Shown: positions 12,354 to 24,371 of the stretch, one piece after another | Numbering within the stretch: the stretch's first letter is position 1 | Layout of the letters: the number at the start of each line of letters is the position of its first letter | Source: Salticus scenicus | Lineage: Eukaryota > Arthropoda > Arachnida > Araneae > Salticidae | Assembly (NCBI GenBank): GCA_963930645.1 | Contig: OZ005662.1 | Coordinates: 6,577,436 to 6,641,435, forward strand | Length of the DNA: 64,000 nt | Direction: 5' to 3' | The notes under the pieces: model-generated | Seen by the model: only the letters and a program-made list of their open reading frames with translations | The model's database searches: none | What the model was told of the DNA's origin: nothing | Translations under genes and position numbers: made by a program

Positions 12354-12455
12354 TACTTTTTTTTTTTTTTTTTCTTTTTTTTTTAAATATTGTTACTGAT
12401 TGAATATGTATAGGAAAATATAGAAGAAAGTCTTGTGGTGACCACAACATACTAG
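10015..12455 (-). mobile_element. Minus-strand cluster of family B copies
   Basis: B sequence in reverse orientation from its 3' hairpin (10015-10052) to a 5' end at 12452-12455 (CTAG, with TTGTGG/CCACAA). The interior is tandemly expanded. A 587-bp unit is present twice almost without change (10762-11348 and 11349-11935), and a third, more divergent unit runs to about 12330. Each unit carries a C/G homopolymer and an AACAGGTGGCGCTG block (degraded in the third). Confidence 0.6.
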
Positions 12456-12492
12456 TTTGTATTGAATATAGAAGAAAGTAAAAAGGTTAGTA

Positions 12493-12684
12493 TTGTGTTA
12501 TTTGAAGGAGGCTTTTAAGCAATTCGAGGATGGGTATCCAGACATTAAAATTGGATTTTTCACATTTGCAGAACTAAAGCCAAAAAACTACACTTTGGCT
12601 GTCGAGCAAGTGGAACACATTCTATCTATGTTTGTCATACACAGTTACGCTTACGATTTGCTGCAATTTGTAAAAACTGAGTAA
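12493..12684 (+). pseudogene. Frameshifted fragment of a repeat-encoded protein
   Basis: A 63-codon open frame includes DIKIGFFTFAELKPKN. This resembles the K-(I/V)-G-F-x-x-F-x-x-L-(R/K)-P-K segment of a multicopy protein family that I recall from arthropod genomes. In that family a GTHSxCVC motif follows shortly after. Here SGTHSIYVC occurs in the next reading frame, just downstream of the GCTGTCGAG stretch, so the fragment appears frameshifted and dead. It is isolated between a B end and a family E element. The family identity is from memory and uncertain. Confidence 0.4.
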
Positions 12685-12702
12685 AGAAGAAAAAAAAAAA
12701 AA

Positions 12703-13716
12703 TCTGGAGTGACTCCATTCGACTTTCCGAACATTGAGTAATTAACAGTTTTGTAGATAAAGTAAAGAAAGAGTAGTTGTTAAACAAACAAAAGAGAGAA
12801 AACCATAATAGAGTGTTTGAGTATTTTTCTCCATCTATTACACGTTGTTTTATTTAACGCTACTGAACTTTGAGCCCATAGATTATAATGACAAAGAAAT
12901 TTTCGTTGTGTCCCTGTAAAAACTTATAAATGCTACATTCACCAAAATGCTTATAGTTAGTGCAACAGTGATTTATAATACTCATATAAATTTTCAGCTC
13001 AATTCAATAAGGCGTTTAGATGCTATCGTAATTTTGAAAATTTAGTCCCATAGGCCATAATGATAAAGAATTTTTCTTTGTGTCCCTGTAAAAAAAACTG
13101 TAAGTGCTAGATTCACCAAAATCTATACAGTTAGTTCAACTGTGATCTATAACATGTGTACAATTTTTTTGCTCGGATTAATAAGGCGTTTAGACACTAT
13201 TACATTTTTAAAAATTTGGCCCCATAGGCATAATGATAAAGAATTTTTCTTTGTGTCCCTGTAAAAAAACTATAAGTGCTAGATTCTCCAAAATCTATAC
13301 AGATTGAGTATTTGTGATCTATAATATGTGTATAAAATTTTTGCTCAATTGAATAAGGCGTTTAGATGCTATCGCACTTTTAAGATTTTGCTCCCATAGG
13401 CCATAATGATAAAGAATTTTTCTTTGTGTCCCTGTAAAAAAACTATAAGTGCTAGATTCACCAAAATCTATAGGGTTCGTACTATGGTGACTTACAATAT
13501 GCGTACCAACTTTCAGGTTAATCGAACGAAGCGTTTAGACGCTAGCGTGTTCACCCACAGACATACACACATACATACACACATACACACACACATCATC
13601 GTAAAAATAGTGAAAACGGACTCAGGGGACCTCAAAACGTATAGAAACATCAAAATCTCGAATTCGGATTCTTGACATGATTACAATACTTTCCTCACTA
13701 TAGTGTTCGGAAAGTA
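12703..13716 (+). mobile_element. Family E element with four 172-bp repeats
   Basis: Third E copy. It lies in a poly-A tract, with the same 5' hairpin and ACTTTCCGAACA word, four internal 172-bp repeats, a CA/CATA microsatellite and the ACTTTCC...GGAAAGT 3' hairpin. It ends 33 bp before the Helitron array. Confidence 0.75.
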
Positions 13717-13749
13717 ATAAAATTATACAGACACGACATTATTTCATTA

Positions 13750-15430
13750 TCTCCTTATATTATTAAAATCTGTGCGCATCTGTCTGTCTGTCTTTCTGTC
13801 TGTCTGTCTGTCTGTGAGAAATGCCTTGTCACAGCTAAAGCTCCGGCGCTAATGGTCGCAGCGCTTCGAAACCGGTGTCGACAGACGCAGAATTTCTTCA
13901 TCTCGACATCGCGATAATTCGCTAAGCGATGCAACCCTAATTAGCGGAGATATGAATTAAAACGTCGGCCCATATCTACCGAAAAATGACCCAGAATTCA
14001 TGATTAAATGCTTAAAGAGCGACATTTTTACGGAAAAAGTGGAAAATAAATTAGAAATATCAGTCGTATCGTTACAAATAAGATATCAAATGAAAGGTCC
14101 GATTTTTCTGAATCCGACGGTTTAAATAGCTTATCTATAGGGCAATTAGATTTTTTAAAATTAACTAAAGTATGAAAAAAAAGGTGGCAACAAATCACAA
14201 CAGTTCTGTTAATTTCGCAATAGACGTATTTCGGTTACCATGGCGCCGGGCGAAAGAATAAATAGATTTTAGTTCCAGCTTTACTGATTTTGTACTGGAA
14301 ATAAAAATTGCAAATTTCAAAATGCTTCAATTTTCTTCAAAATTAATTCAAACTTGCTACAAACTTTTAACATCACAAGACGAAGTTCCAGTTCAAATAT
14401 CATCGGGTTTCGAGAATAAATAAAAAATGAACAATTTAATTGCAAATTAAATGTTATTATAATACGCGTATTTCAAATTCTAACTATGATTAAATTATTT
14501 TTAGTACATCATTCGAAAGATATTTTAAAGTACTTTTATATTATCGAAAGCGGGATTCAAGATTTCGCTTCATTTACATGTTTTGAGGTCTCCTGAATCG
14601 GTTTTCTTTTGTATCTGAGCTACTAATTAAAATAATTCCATAAGTAATACATCATAAGATAGCTTTGTTGGTTTGAAATCGAACAGTAGATTACAGAAAT
14701 TTCTACCGCCAGATGGTGCTGTAATATTTTAAAATTTCAATATTTCAATTTCTAATTATGATTAAATTGTTTTTAATACATCATTCGAAAGATATATTAA
14801 AGTTCTTTTATATAATCGAAAGTTTTAACCAGATTTGCACGTTTTGAGGTGTCCTGATTAGGTTTTCTTTTGCATCTCAGCTAATTCAGTTAGACCGTCC
14901 AAAATTGGTATATGTAGGTTAATTAGGAAGGGCTGAAAGGGTGGGGAAGATATAGGCGTGCACCGCGCGCACGGGACAGCGCTGCCGAAGGCAGTGGGGA
15001 CCCGGTCCGACTTTTTAACCGATGAGAAATGATTTTTTTTTTTCATTTTCTTTTCTTGAGAATAAAAATTTGATTTGAGAAGGAATATGTGCGCGTAGCG
15101 CGCGTATACTTGCACACGTGCGCGCGCAGCGCGCATGGTGGGTCTGCGCTGCCGAAGGCAGTTGGGAGCCGGTGTGAGTTTTTACCCGATCAGAATTTTT
15201 TTTTTTGAGGGGGGGGGGGGCACGGAGGGTCAGGGAAGGAATACGCGCATGCAGCGCGCACGGGGCAGCGCTGCCGAAGGCAGTGAGGACCCGGGCCGAC
15301 TTTTTACCCAATCAGAAATGATTTTTTTTTTTTAATTTCTTTTCTTAACACTAAAAGTTACTGTTAGTGATTCATTAATTTTAGTGATTCATTTGAAAAT
15401 ACTGACCCGCTAGCGGGCGAAGCTCGCTAG
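13750..15430 (+). mobile_element. Helitron unit 1 (long, 1681 bp)
   Basis: First and relatively divergent full-length unit. Its 3' half carries the variants typical of the short units (CCGCGCGCACGGGAC, GCAGCGCGCACGGGGCAG). It may therefore be a full-length relative of the lineage from which the short units were derived by deletion. Confidence 0.85.
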
Positions 15431-16225
15431 TCTCCTTATATTATTAAAATCTGTGCGCATCTGTCTGTCTGTCTGTCTGTCTGTGAGAAATGCCTTGTTA
15501 TAGCTAAAGCTCCGGCGCTAATGGTTGCAGCGCTTCGAAACCGGTGTCGACAGACGCAGAATTTCTTCAGGGAAGGAATACGAAAGATATATTAAAGTTC
15601 TTTTATATTATCGAAAGTTTTAACCAGATTTGCACGTTTTGAGGTGTCCTGATTAGGTTTTCTTTTGCATCTCAGCTAATTCAGTTAGACCGTCCAAAAT
15701 TGGTATATGTAGGTTAATTAGGAAGGGCTGAAAGGGTGGGGAAGATATAGGCGTGCACCGCGCGCACGGGACAGCGCTGCCGAAGTCAGTGGGGACCCGG
15801 TCCGACTTTTTAACCGATGAGAAATGATTTTTTTTTTTCATATTCTTTTCTTGAGAATAAAAATTTGATTTCAGAAGGAATATGTGCGCGTAGCGCGCGT
15901 ATACCTTCACACGCGCGTGCGCAGCGCGCATGGGTCTGCGCTGCCGAAGGCAGTGGGGACCCGGTGTGAGTTTTTACCCGATCAGAATTTTTTTTTTTTT
16001 TGAGGAGGGGGGGGCACGGAGGGTCAGGGAAGGAATACGCGCATGCAGCGCGCACGGGGCAGCGCTGCCGAAGGCAGTGAGGACCCGGGCCGACTTTTTA
16101 CCCAATCAGAAATGATTTTTTTTTTTTTAATTTCTTTTCTTAACACTAAAAGTTACTGTTAGTGATTCATTAATTTTAGTGATTCATTTGAAAATACTGA
16201 CCCGCTAGCGGGCGAAGCTCGCTAG
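15431..16225 (+). mobile_element. Helitron unit 2 (short, 795 bp)
   Basis: Short unit lacking about 880 bp of the long form. At 15567-15582 the deletion is bridged by TCAGGGAAGGAATACG, a copy of sequence found further downstream in the same element. Confidence 0.85.
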
Positions 16226-17874
16226 TCTCCTTATATTATTAAAATCTGTGCGCATCTGTCTGTCTGTCTGTCTGTCTGTGAGAAATGCCTTGTCATAGCT
16301 AAAGCTCCGGCGCTAATGGTTGCAGCGCTTCGAAACCGGTGTCGACAGACGCAGAATTTCTTCATCCCGACATCGCGATAATTCGCTAAGCGATGCGACC
16401 CTAATTAGCGGAGATATTAATTAAAACGTCGACCCATATCTACCGAAAAATGAATCAGAATTCACGATTAAATGCTTAAAAAGCGACATTTTTACGGAAA
16501 AAGTGGAAAATAAATTAGAAATATCAGTCGTATCGTTACAAATAAGATATCAAATGAAAGGTCCGATTTTTCTGAATCCGACGGTTTAAATAGCTTATCT
16601 ATAGGACAATTAGATTTTTTAAAATTAACTAAAGTATGAAAAAAAAGGTGGCAACAAATCACAACAGTTCTATTAATTTCGCAATAGACGTATTTCGGTT
16701 ACCATGGCGCTGGGCGAAAGAATAAATAGATTTTACTTCCAGCTTTACTGATTTTGTACGGGAAATAAAAATTGCAAATTTCAAAATGCTTCAATTTTCT
16801 TCAAAATTAATTCAAACTTGCTACAAACTTTTAACATCACAAGACGAAGTTCCAGTTCAAATATCATCGGGTTTCGAGAATAAATAAAAAATGTACAATT
16901 TAATTGCAAATTAAATGTTATTATAATACGCGTATTTCAAATTCTAACTATGATTAAATTATTTTTAGTACATCATTCGAAAGATATTTTAAAGTACTTT
17001 TATATTATCGAAAGCGGGATTCAAGATTTCGCTTCATTTACATGTTTTGAGGTCTCCTGAATCGGTTTTCTTTTGTATCTGAGCTACTAATTAAAATAAT
17101 TCCATAAGTAATACATCATAAGATACCTTTGTTGGTTTGAAATCGAACAGTAGATTACAGAAATTTCTACCGCCAGATGGCGCTGTAATATTTTAAAATT
17201 TCAATATTTCAATTTCTAATTATGATTAAATTGTTTTTAATACATCATTCGAAAGATATATTAAAGTTCTTTTATATTATCGAAAGTTTTAACCAGATTT
17301 GCACGTTTTGAGGTGTCCTGATTAGGTTTTCTTTTGCATCTCAGCTAATTCAGTTAGACCGTTCAAAATTGGTATATGTAGGTTAATTAGGAAGGGCTGA
17401 AAGAGTGGGGAAGATATAGGCGTGCACCGCGCACGGGACAGCGCTCCCGAAGGCAGTGGGAACCCGGTCCGACTTTTTAACCGATGAGAAATGATTTTTT
17501 TTTTCATTTTCTTTTCTTAAGAATAAAAATTTGATTTGAGAAGGAATATGTGCGCGTAGCGCGCGTATCCCTTCACACGTGCATGCGCAGTGCGCATGGG
17601 TCTGCGCTGCCGAAGGCAGTGGGGACTCGGTGTAAGTTTTTACCCGATCAGAATTTTTTTTTTGAGGGGGGGGGCACGGAGGGTCAGGGAAGGAATACGC
17701 GCATGCAGCGCTGCCGAAGGCAGTGGGGAACCGGGCCGACTTTTTACCCAATCAGAAATGTTTTTTTTTTTTTTTTTAATTTCTTTTCTTAAAACTAAAA
17801 GTTACTGTTAGTGATTCATTAATTTTAGTGATTCATTTGAAAATACTGACCCGCTAGCAGGCCAAGCTCGCTAG
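16226..17874 (+). mobile_element. Helitron unit 3 (long, 1649 bp)
   Basis: Long unit. Its 3' hairpin is altered (GCTAGCAGGCCAAGCTCG), weakening the palindrome. It shares GGCCAAGCTCG with unit 7; both stand directly before a short unit. Confidence 0.85.
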
Positions 17875-18662
17875 TCTCCTTATATTATTAAAATCTGTGC
17901 GCATCTGTCTGTCTGTCTGTCTGTCTGTGAGAAATGCCTTGTTATAGCTAAAGCCCCGGCGCTAATGGTTGCAACGCTTCGAAACCGGTGTCGACAGACG
18001 CAGAATTTCTTCAGGGAAGGAATACGAAAGATATATTAAAGTTCTTTTATATTATCGAAAGTTTTAACCAGATTTGCACGTTTTGAGGTGTCCTGATTAG
18101 GTTTTCTTTTGCATCTCAGCTAATTCAGTTAGACCGTCCAAAATTGGTATATGTAGGTTAATTAGGAAGGGCTGAAAGGGTGGGGAAGATATAGGCGTGC
18201 ACCGCGCGCACGGGACAGCGCTGCCGAAGTCAGTGGGGTCCCGGTCCGACTTTTTAACCGATGAGAAATGAGTTTTTTTTTCATATTCTTTTCTTGAGAA
18301 TAAAAATTTGATTTGAGAAGGAATATGTGCGCGTAGCGCGCGTATACCTTCACACGTGCGTGCGCAGCGCGCATGGGTCTGCGCTGCCGAAGGCAGTGGG
18401 GACCCGGTGTGAGTTTTTACCCGATCAGAATTTTTTTTTTTTTTTGAGGAGGGGGGGCACGGAGGGTCAGGGAAGGAATACGCGCATGCAGCGCGCACGG
18501 GGCAGCGCTGCCGAAGGCAGTGGGGACCCGGGCCGACTTTTTACCCAATCAGAAATGATTTTTTTAATTTCTTTTCTTAACACTAAAAGTTACTGTTAGT
18601 GATTCATTAATTTTAGTGATTCATTTGAAAATACTGACCCGCTAGCGGGCGAAGCTCGCTAG
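17875..18662 (+). mobile_element. Helitron unit 4 (short, 788 bp)
   Basis: Short unit with the same deletion scar (TTCAGGGAAGGAATACG) as unit 2. Confidence 0.85.
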
Positions 18663-20314
18663 TCTCCTTATATTATTAAAATCTGTGCGCATCTGTCTGT
18701 CTGTCTGTCTGTGAGAAATGCCTTGTCATAGCTAAAGCTCCGGCGCTAATGGTTGCAGCGCTTCGAAACCGGTGTCGACAGACGCAGAATTTCTTCATCT
18801 CGACATCGCGATAATTCGCTAAGCGATGCGACCCTAATTAGCGGAGATATTAATTAAAACGTCGACCCATATCTACCGAAAAATGACCCAGAATTCACGA
18901 TTAAATGCTTAAAAAGCGACATTTTTACGGAAAAAGTGGAAAATAAATTAGAAATATCAGTCGTATCGTTACAAATAAGATATCAAATGAAAGGTCCGAT
19001 TTTTCTGAATCCGACGGTTTAAATAGCTTATCTATAGGACAATTAGATTTTTTTAAATTAACTAAAGTATGAAAAAAAAGGTGGCAACAAATCACAACAG
19101 TTCTATTAATTTCGCAATAGACGTATTTCGGTTACCATGGCGCTGGGCGAAAGAATAAATAGATTTTACTTCCAGCTTTACTGATTTTGTACGGGAAATA
19201 AAAATTGCAAATTTCAAAATGCTTCAATTTTCTTCAAAATTAATTCAAACTTGCTACAAACTTTTAACATCACAAGACGAAGTTCCAGTTCAAATATCAT
19301 CGGGTTTCGAGAATAAATAAAAAATGTACAATTTAATTGCAAATTAAATGTTATTATAATACGCGTATTTCAAATTCTAACTATGATTAAATTATTTTTA
19401 GTACATCATTCGAAAGATATTTTAAAGTACTTTTATATTATCAAAAGCGGGATTCAAGATTTCGCTTCATTTACATGTTTTGAGGTCTCCTGAATCGGTT
19501 TTCTTTTGTATCTGAGCTACTAATTAAAATAATTCCATAAGTAATACATCATAAGATACCTTTGTTGGTTTGAAATCGAACAGTAGATTACAGAAATTTC
19601 TACCGCCAGATGGCGCTGTAATATTTTAAAATTTCAATATTTCAATTTCTAATTATGATTAAATTGTTTTTAATACATCATTCGAAAGATATATTAAAGT
19701 TCTTTTATATTATCGAAAGTTTTAACCAGATTTGCACGTTTTGAGGTGTCCTGATTAGGTTTTCTTTTGCATCTCAGCTAATTCAGTTAGACCGTTCAAA
19801 ATTGGTATATGTAGGTTAATTAGGAAGGGCTGAAAGAGTGGGGAAGATATAGGCGTGCACCGCGCACGGGACAGCGCTGCCGAAGGCAGTGGGGACCCGG
19901 TCCGACTTTTTAACCGATGAGAAATGATTTTTTTTTTCATTTTCTTTTCTTAAGAATAAAAATTTGATTTGAGAAGGAATATGTGCGCGTAGCGCGCGTA
20001 TCCCTTCACACGTGCATGCGCAGTGCGCATGGGTCTGCGCTGCCGAAGGCAGTGGGGACTCGGTGTAAGTTTTTACCCGATCAGAATTTTTTTTTTCTGA
20101 GGGGGGGGGGGGGGGCACGGAGGGTCAGGGAAGGAATACGCGCATGCAGCGCTGCCGAAGGCAGTGGGGACCCGGGCCGACTTTTTACCCAATCAGAAAT
20201 GATTTTTTTTTTTTTTTAATTTCTTTTCTTAAAACTAAAACTTACTGTTAGTGATTCATTAATTTTAGTGATTCATTTGAAAATACTGACCCGCTAGCGG
20301 GCGAAGCTCGCTAG
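18663..20314 (+). mobile_element. Helitron unit 5 (long, 1652 bp)
   Basis: Long unit with long-lineage variants: GCACCGCGCACGGGAC, GTGCATGCGCAGTGCGC and GGGGACTCGGTGTAAG. It carries CCAGATGGCGCTG at about 19607-19618. Confidence 0.85.
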
Positions 20315-21955
20315 TCTCCTTATATTATTAAAATCTGTGCGCATCTGTCTGTCTGTCTGTCTGTGAGAAATGCCTTGTCATAGCTAAAGCTCCGGCGCTA
20401 ATGGTTGCAGCGCTTCGAAACCGGTGTCGACAGACGCAGAATTTCTTCATCTCGACATCGCGATAATTCGCTAAGCGATGCGACCCTAATTAGCGAAGAT
20501 ATTAATTAAAACGTCGACCCATATCTACCGAAAAATGACCCAGAATTCACGATTAAATGCTTAAAAAGCGACATTTTTACGGAAAAAGTGGAAAATAAAT
20601 TAGAAATATAAGTCGTATCGTTACAAATAAGATATCAAATGAAAGGTCCGATTTTTCTGAATCCGACGGTTTAAATAGCTTATCTATAGGACAATTAGAT
20701 TTTTTAAAATTAACTAAAGTATGAAAAAAAAGGTGGCAACAAATCACAACAGTTCTATTAATTTCGCAATAGACGTATTTCGGTTACCATGGCGCTGGGC
20801 GAAAGAATAAATAGATTTTACTTCCAGCTTTACTGATTTTGTACGGGAAATAAAAATTGCAAATTTCAAAATGCTTCAATTTTCTTCAAAATTAATTCAA
20901 ACTTGCTACAAACTTTTAACATCACAAGACGAAGTTCCAGTTCAAATATCATCGGGTTTCGAGAATAAATAAAAAATGTACAATTTAATTGCAAATTAAA
21001 TGTTATTATAATACGCGTATTTCAAATTCTAACTATGATTAAATTATTTTTAGTACATCATTCGAAAGATATTTTAAAGTACTTTTATATTATCGAAAGC
21101 GGGATTCAAGATTTCGCTTCATTTACATGTTTTGAGGTCTCCTGAATCGGTTTTCTTTTGTATCTGAGCTACTAATTAAAATAATTCCATAAGTAATACA
21201 TCATAAGATACCTTTGTTGGTTTGAAATCGAACAGTAGATTACAGAAATTTCTACCGCCAGATGGCGCTGTAATATTTTAAAATTTCAATATTTCAATTT
21301 CTAATTATGATTAAATTGTTTTTAATACATCATTCGAAAGATATATTAAAGTTCTTTTATATTATCGAAAGTTTTAACCAGATTTGCACGTTTTGAGGTG
21401 TCCTGATTAGGTTTTCTTTTGCATCTCAGCTAATTCAGTTAGACCGTTCAAAATTGGTATATGTAGGTTAATTAGGAAGGGCTGAAAGAGTGGGGAAGAT
21501 ATAGGCGTGCACCGCGCACGGGACAGCGCTGCCGAAGGCAGTGGGAACCCGGTCCGACTTTTTAACCGATGAGAAATGATTTTTTTTTTTTCATTTTCTT
21601 TTCTTAAGAATAAAAATTTGATTTGAGAAGGAATATGTGCGCGTAGCGCGCGTATCCCTTCACACGTGCATGCGCAGTGCGCATGGGTCTGCACTGCCGA
21701 AGGCAGTGGGGACTCGGTGTAAGTTTTTACCCGATCAGAATTTTTTTTTGAGGGGGGGGCACGGAGGGTCAGGGAAGGAATACGCGCATGCAGCGCTGCC
21801 GAAGGCAGTGGGGACCCGGGCCGACTTTTTACCCAATCAGAAATGATTTTTTTTTTTTAATTTCTTTTCTTAACACTAAAAGTTACTGTTAGTGATTCAT
21901 TAATTTTAGTGATTCATTTGAAAATACTGACCCGCTAGCGGGCGAAGCTCGCTAG
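20315..21955 (+). mobile_element. Helitron unit 6 (long, 1641 bp)
   Basis: Long unit directly followed by another long unit; long-lineage variants throughout. Confidence 0.85.
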
Positions 21956-23611
21956 TCTCCTTATATTATTAAAATCTGTGCGCATCTGTCTGTCTGTCTG
22001 TCTGTGAGAAATGCTTTGTCATAGCTAAAGCTCCGGCGCTAATGGTTGCAGCGCTTCGAAACAGGTGTCGACAGACGCAGAATTTCTTCATCTCGACATC
22101 GCGATAATTCGCTAAGCGATGCGACCCTAATTAGCGGAGATATTAATTAAAACGTCGACCCATATCTACCGAAAAATGACCCAGAATTCACGATTAAATG
22201 CTTAAAAAGCGACATTTTTACGGAAAAAGTGGAAAATAAATTAGAAATATCAGTCGTATCGTTACAAATAAGATATCAAATGAAAGGTCCGATTTTTCTG
22301 AATCCGACGGTTTAAATAGCTTATCTATAGGACAATTAGATTTTTTAAAATTAACTAAAGTATGAAAAAAAAGGTGGCAAGAAATCACAACAGTTCTATT
22401 AATTTCGCAATAGACGTATTTCGGTTACCATGGCGCTGGGCGAAAGAATAAATAGATTTTACTTCCAGCTTTACTGATTTTGTACGGGAAATAAAAATTG
22501 CAAATTTCAAAATGCTTCAATTTTCTTCAAAATTAATTCAAACTTGCTACAAACTTTTAACATCACAAGACGAAGTTCCAGTTCAAATATCATCGGGTTT
22601 CGAGAATAAATAAAAAATGTACAATTTAATTGCAAATTAAATGTTATTATAATACGCGTATTTCAAATTCTAACTATGATTAAATTATTTTTAGTACATC
22701 ATTCGAAAGATATTTTAAAGTACTTTTATATTATCGAAAACGGGATTCAAGATTTCGCTTCATTTACATGTTTTGAGGTCTCCTGAATCGGTTTTCTTTT
22801 GTATCTGAGCTACTAATTAAAATAATTCCATAAGTAATACATCATAAGATACCTTTGTTGGTTTGAAATCGAACAGTAGATTACAGAAATTTTTACCGCC
22901 AGATGGCGCTGTAATATTTTAAAATTTCAATATTTCAATTTCTAATTATGATTAAATTGTTTTTAATACATCATTCGAAAGATATATTAAAGTTCTTTTA
23001 TATTATCGAAAGTTTTAACCAGATTTGCACGTTTTGAGGTGTCCTGATTAGGTTTTCTTTTGCATCTCAGCTAATTCAGTTAGACCGTTCAAAATTGGTA
23101 TATGTAGGTTAATTAGGAAGGGCTGAAAGAGTGGGGAAGATATAGGCGTGCACCGCGCACGGGACAGCGCTGCCGAAGGCAGTGGGAACCCGGTCCGACT
23201 TTTTAACCGATGAGAAATGATTTTTTTTTTTTTTCATTTTCTTTTCTTAAGAATAAAAATTTGATTTGAGAAGGAATATGTGCGCGTAGCGCGCGTATCC
23301 CTTCACACGTGCATGCGCAGTGCGCATGGGTCTGCGCTGCCGAAGGCAGTGGGGACTCGGTGTAAGTTTTTACCCGATCAGAATTTTTTTTTGAGGGGGG
23401 GGCACGGAGGGTCAGGGAAGGAATACGCGCATGCAGCGCTGCCGAAGGCAGTGGGGACCCGGGCCGACTTTTTACCCAATCAGAAATGATTTTTTTTTTT
23501 TTTTTTTTTTTTTTAATTTCTTTTCTTAAAACTAAAAGTTACTGTTAGTGATTCATTAATTTTAGTGATTCATTTGAAAATACTGACCCGCTAGCGGGCC
23601 AAGCTCGCTAG
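21956..23611 (+). mobile_element. Helitron unit 7 (long, 1656 bp)
   Basis: Long unit with the GGGCCAAGCTCG 3' end shared with unit 3 and a poly-T run of about 26 at 23490-23514. Confidence 0.85.
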
Positions 23612-24371
23612 TCTCCTTATATTATTAAAATCTGTGCGCATCTGTCTGTCAGTCTGTCTGTCTGTGAGAAATGCCTTGTTATAGCTAAAGCTCCGGCGCT
23701 AATGGTTGCAGCGCTTCGAAACCGGTGTCGACAGACGCAGAATTTCTTCAGGGAAGGAATACGAAAGATATATTAATGTTCTTTTATATTATCGAAAGTT
23801 TTAACCAGATTTGCACGTTTTGAGGTGTCCTGATTAGGTTTTCTTTTGCATCTCAGCTAATTCAGTTAGACCGTCCAAAATTGGTATATGTAGGTTAATT
23901 AGGAAGGGCTGAAAGGTTGGGGAAGATATAGGCGTGCACTGCGCGCACGGGACAGCGCTGCCGAAGTCAGTGGGGACCCGGTCCGACTTTTTAACCGATG
24001 AGAAATGAGTTTGAGAAGGAATATGTGCGCGTAGCGCGCGTATACCTTCACACGTGCGTGCGCAGCGCGCATGGGTCTGCGCTGCCGAAGGCAGTGGGGA
24101 CCCGGTGTGAGTTTTTACCCGATCAGAATTTTTTTTTTTTTTTTGAGGAGTGGGGGGGCACGGAGGGTCAGGGAGGGAATACGCGCATGCAGCGCGCACG
24201 GGGCAGCGCTGCCGAAGGCAGTGGGGACCCGGGCCGACTTTTTACCCAATCAGAAATGATTTTTTTTTTTTTTTAATTTCTTTTCTTAACACTAAAAGTT
24301 ACTGTTAGTGATTCATTAATTTTAGTGATTCATTTGAAAATACTGACCCGCTAGCCGGCGAAGCTCGCTAG
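23612..24371 (+). mobile_element. Helitron unit 8 (short, 760 bp)
   Basis: Short unit with the usual scar plus a second private deletion of about 38 bp near 24008, which removes the poly-T/TTCATATTC stretch. The palindrome is altered to CCCGCTAGCCGG. Confidence 0.85.

Noticed and set aside
7536..13675. Recurring MIKNFSLCPCKKT frames
   Set aside because: They are the 172-bp tandem repeat of family E; the frames shift and stop irregularly between repeats, so there is no sign of coding selection.
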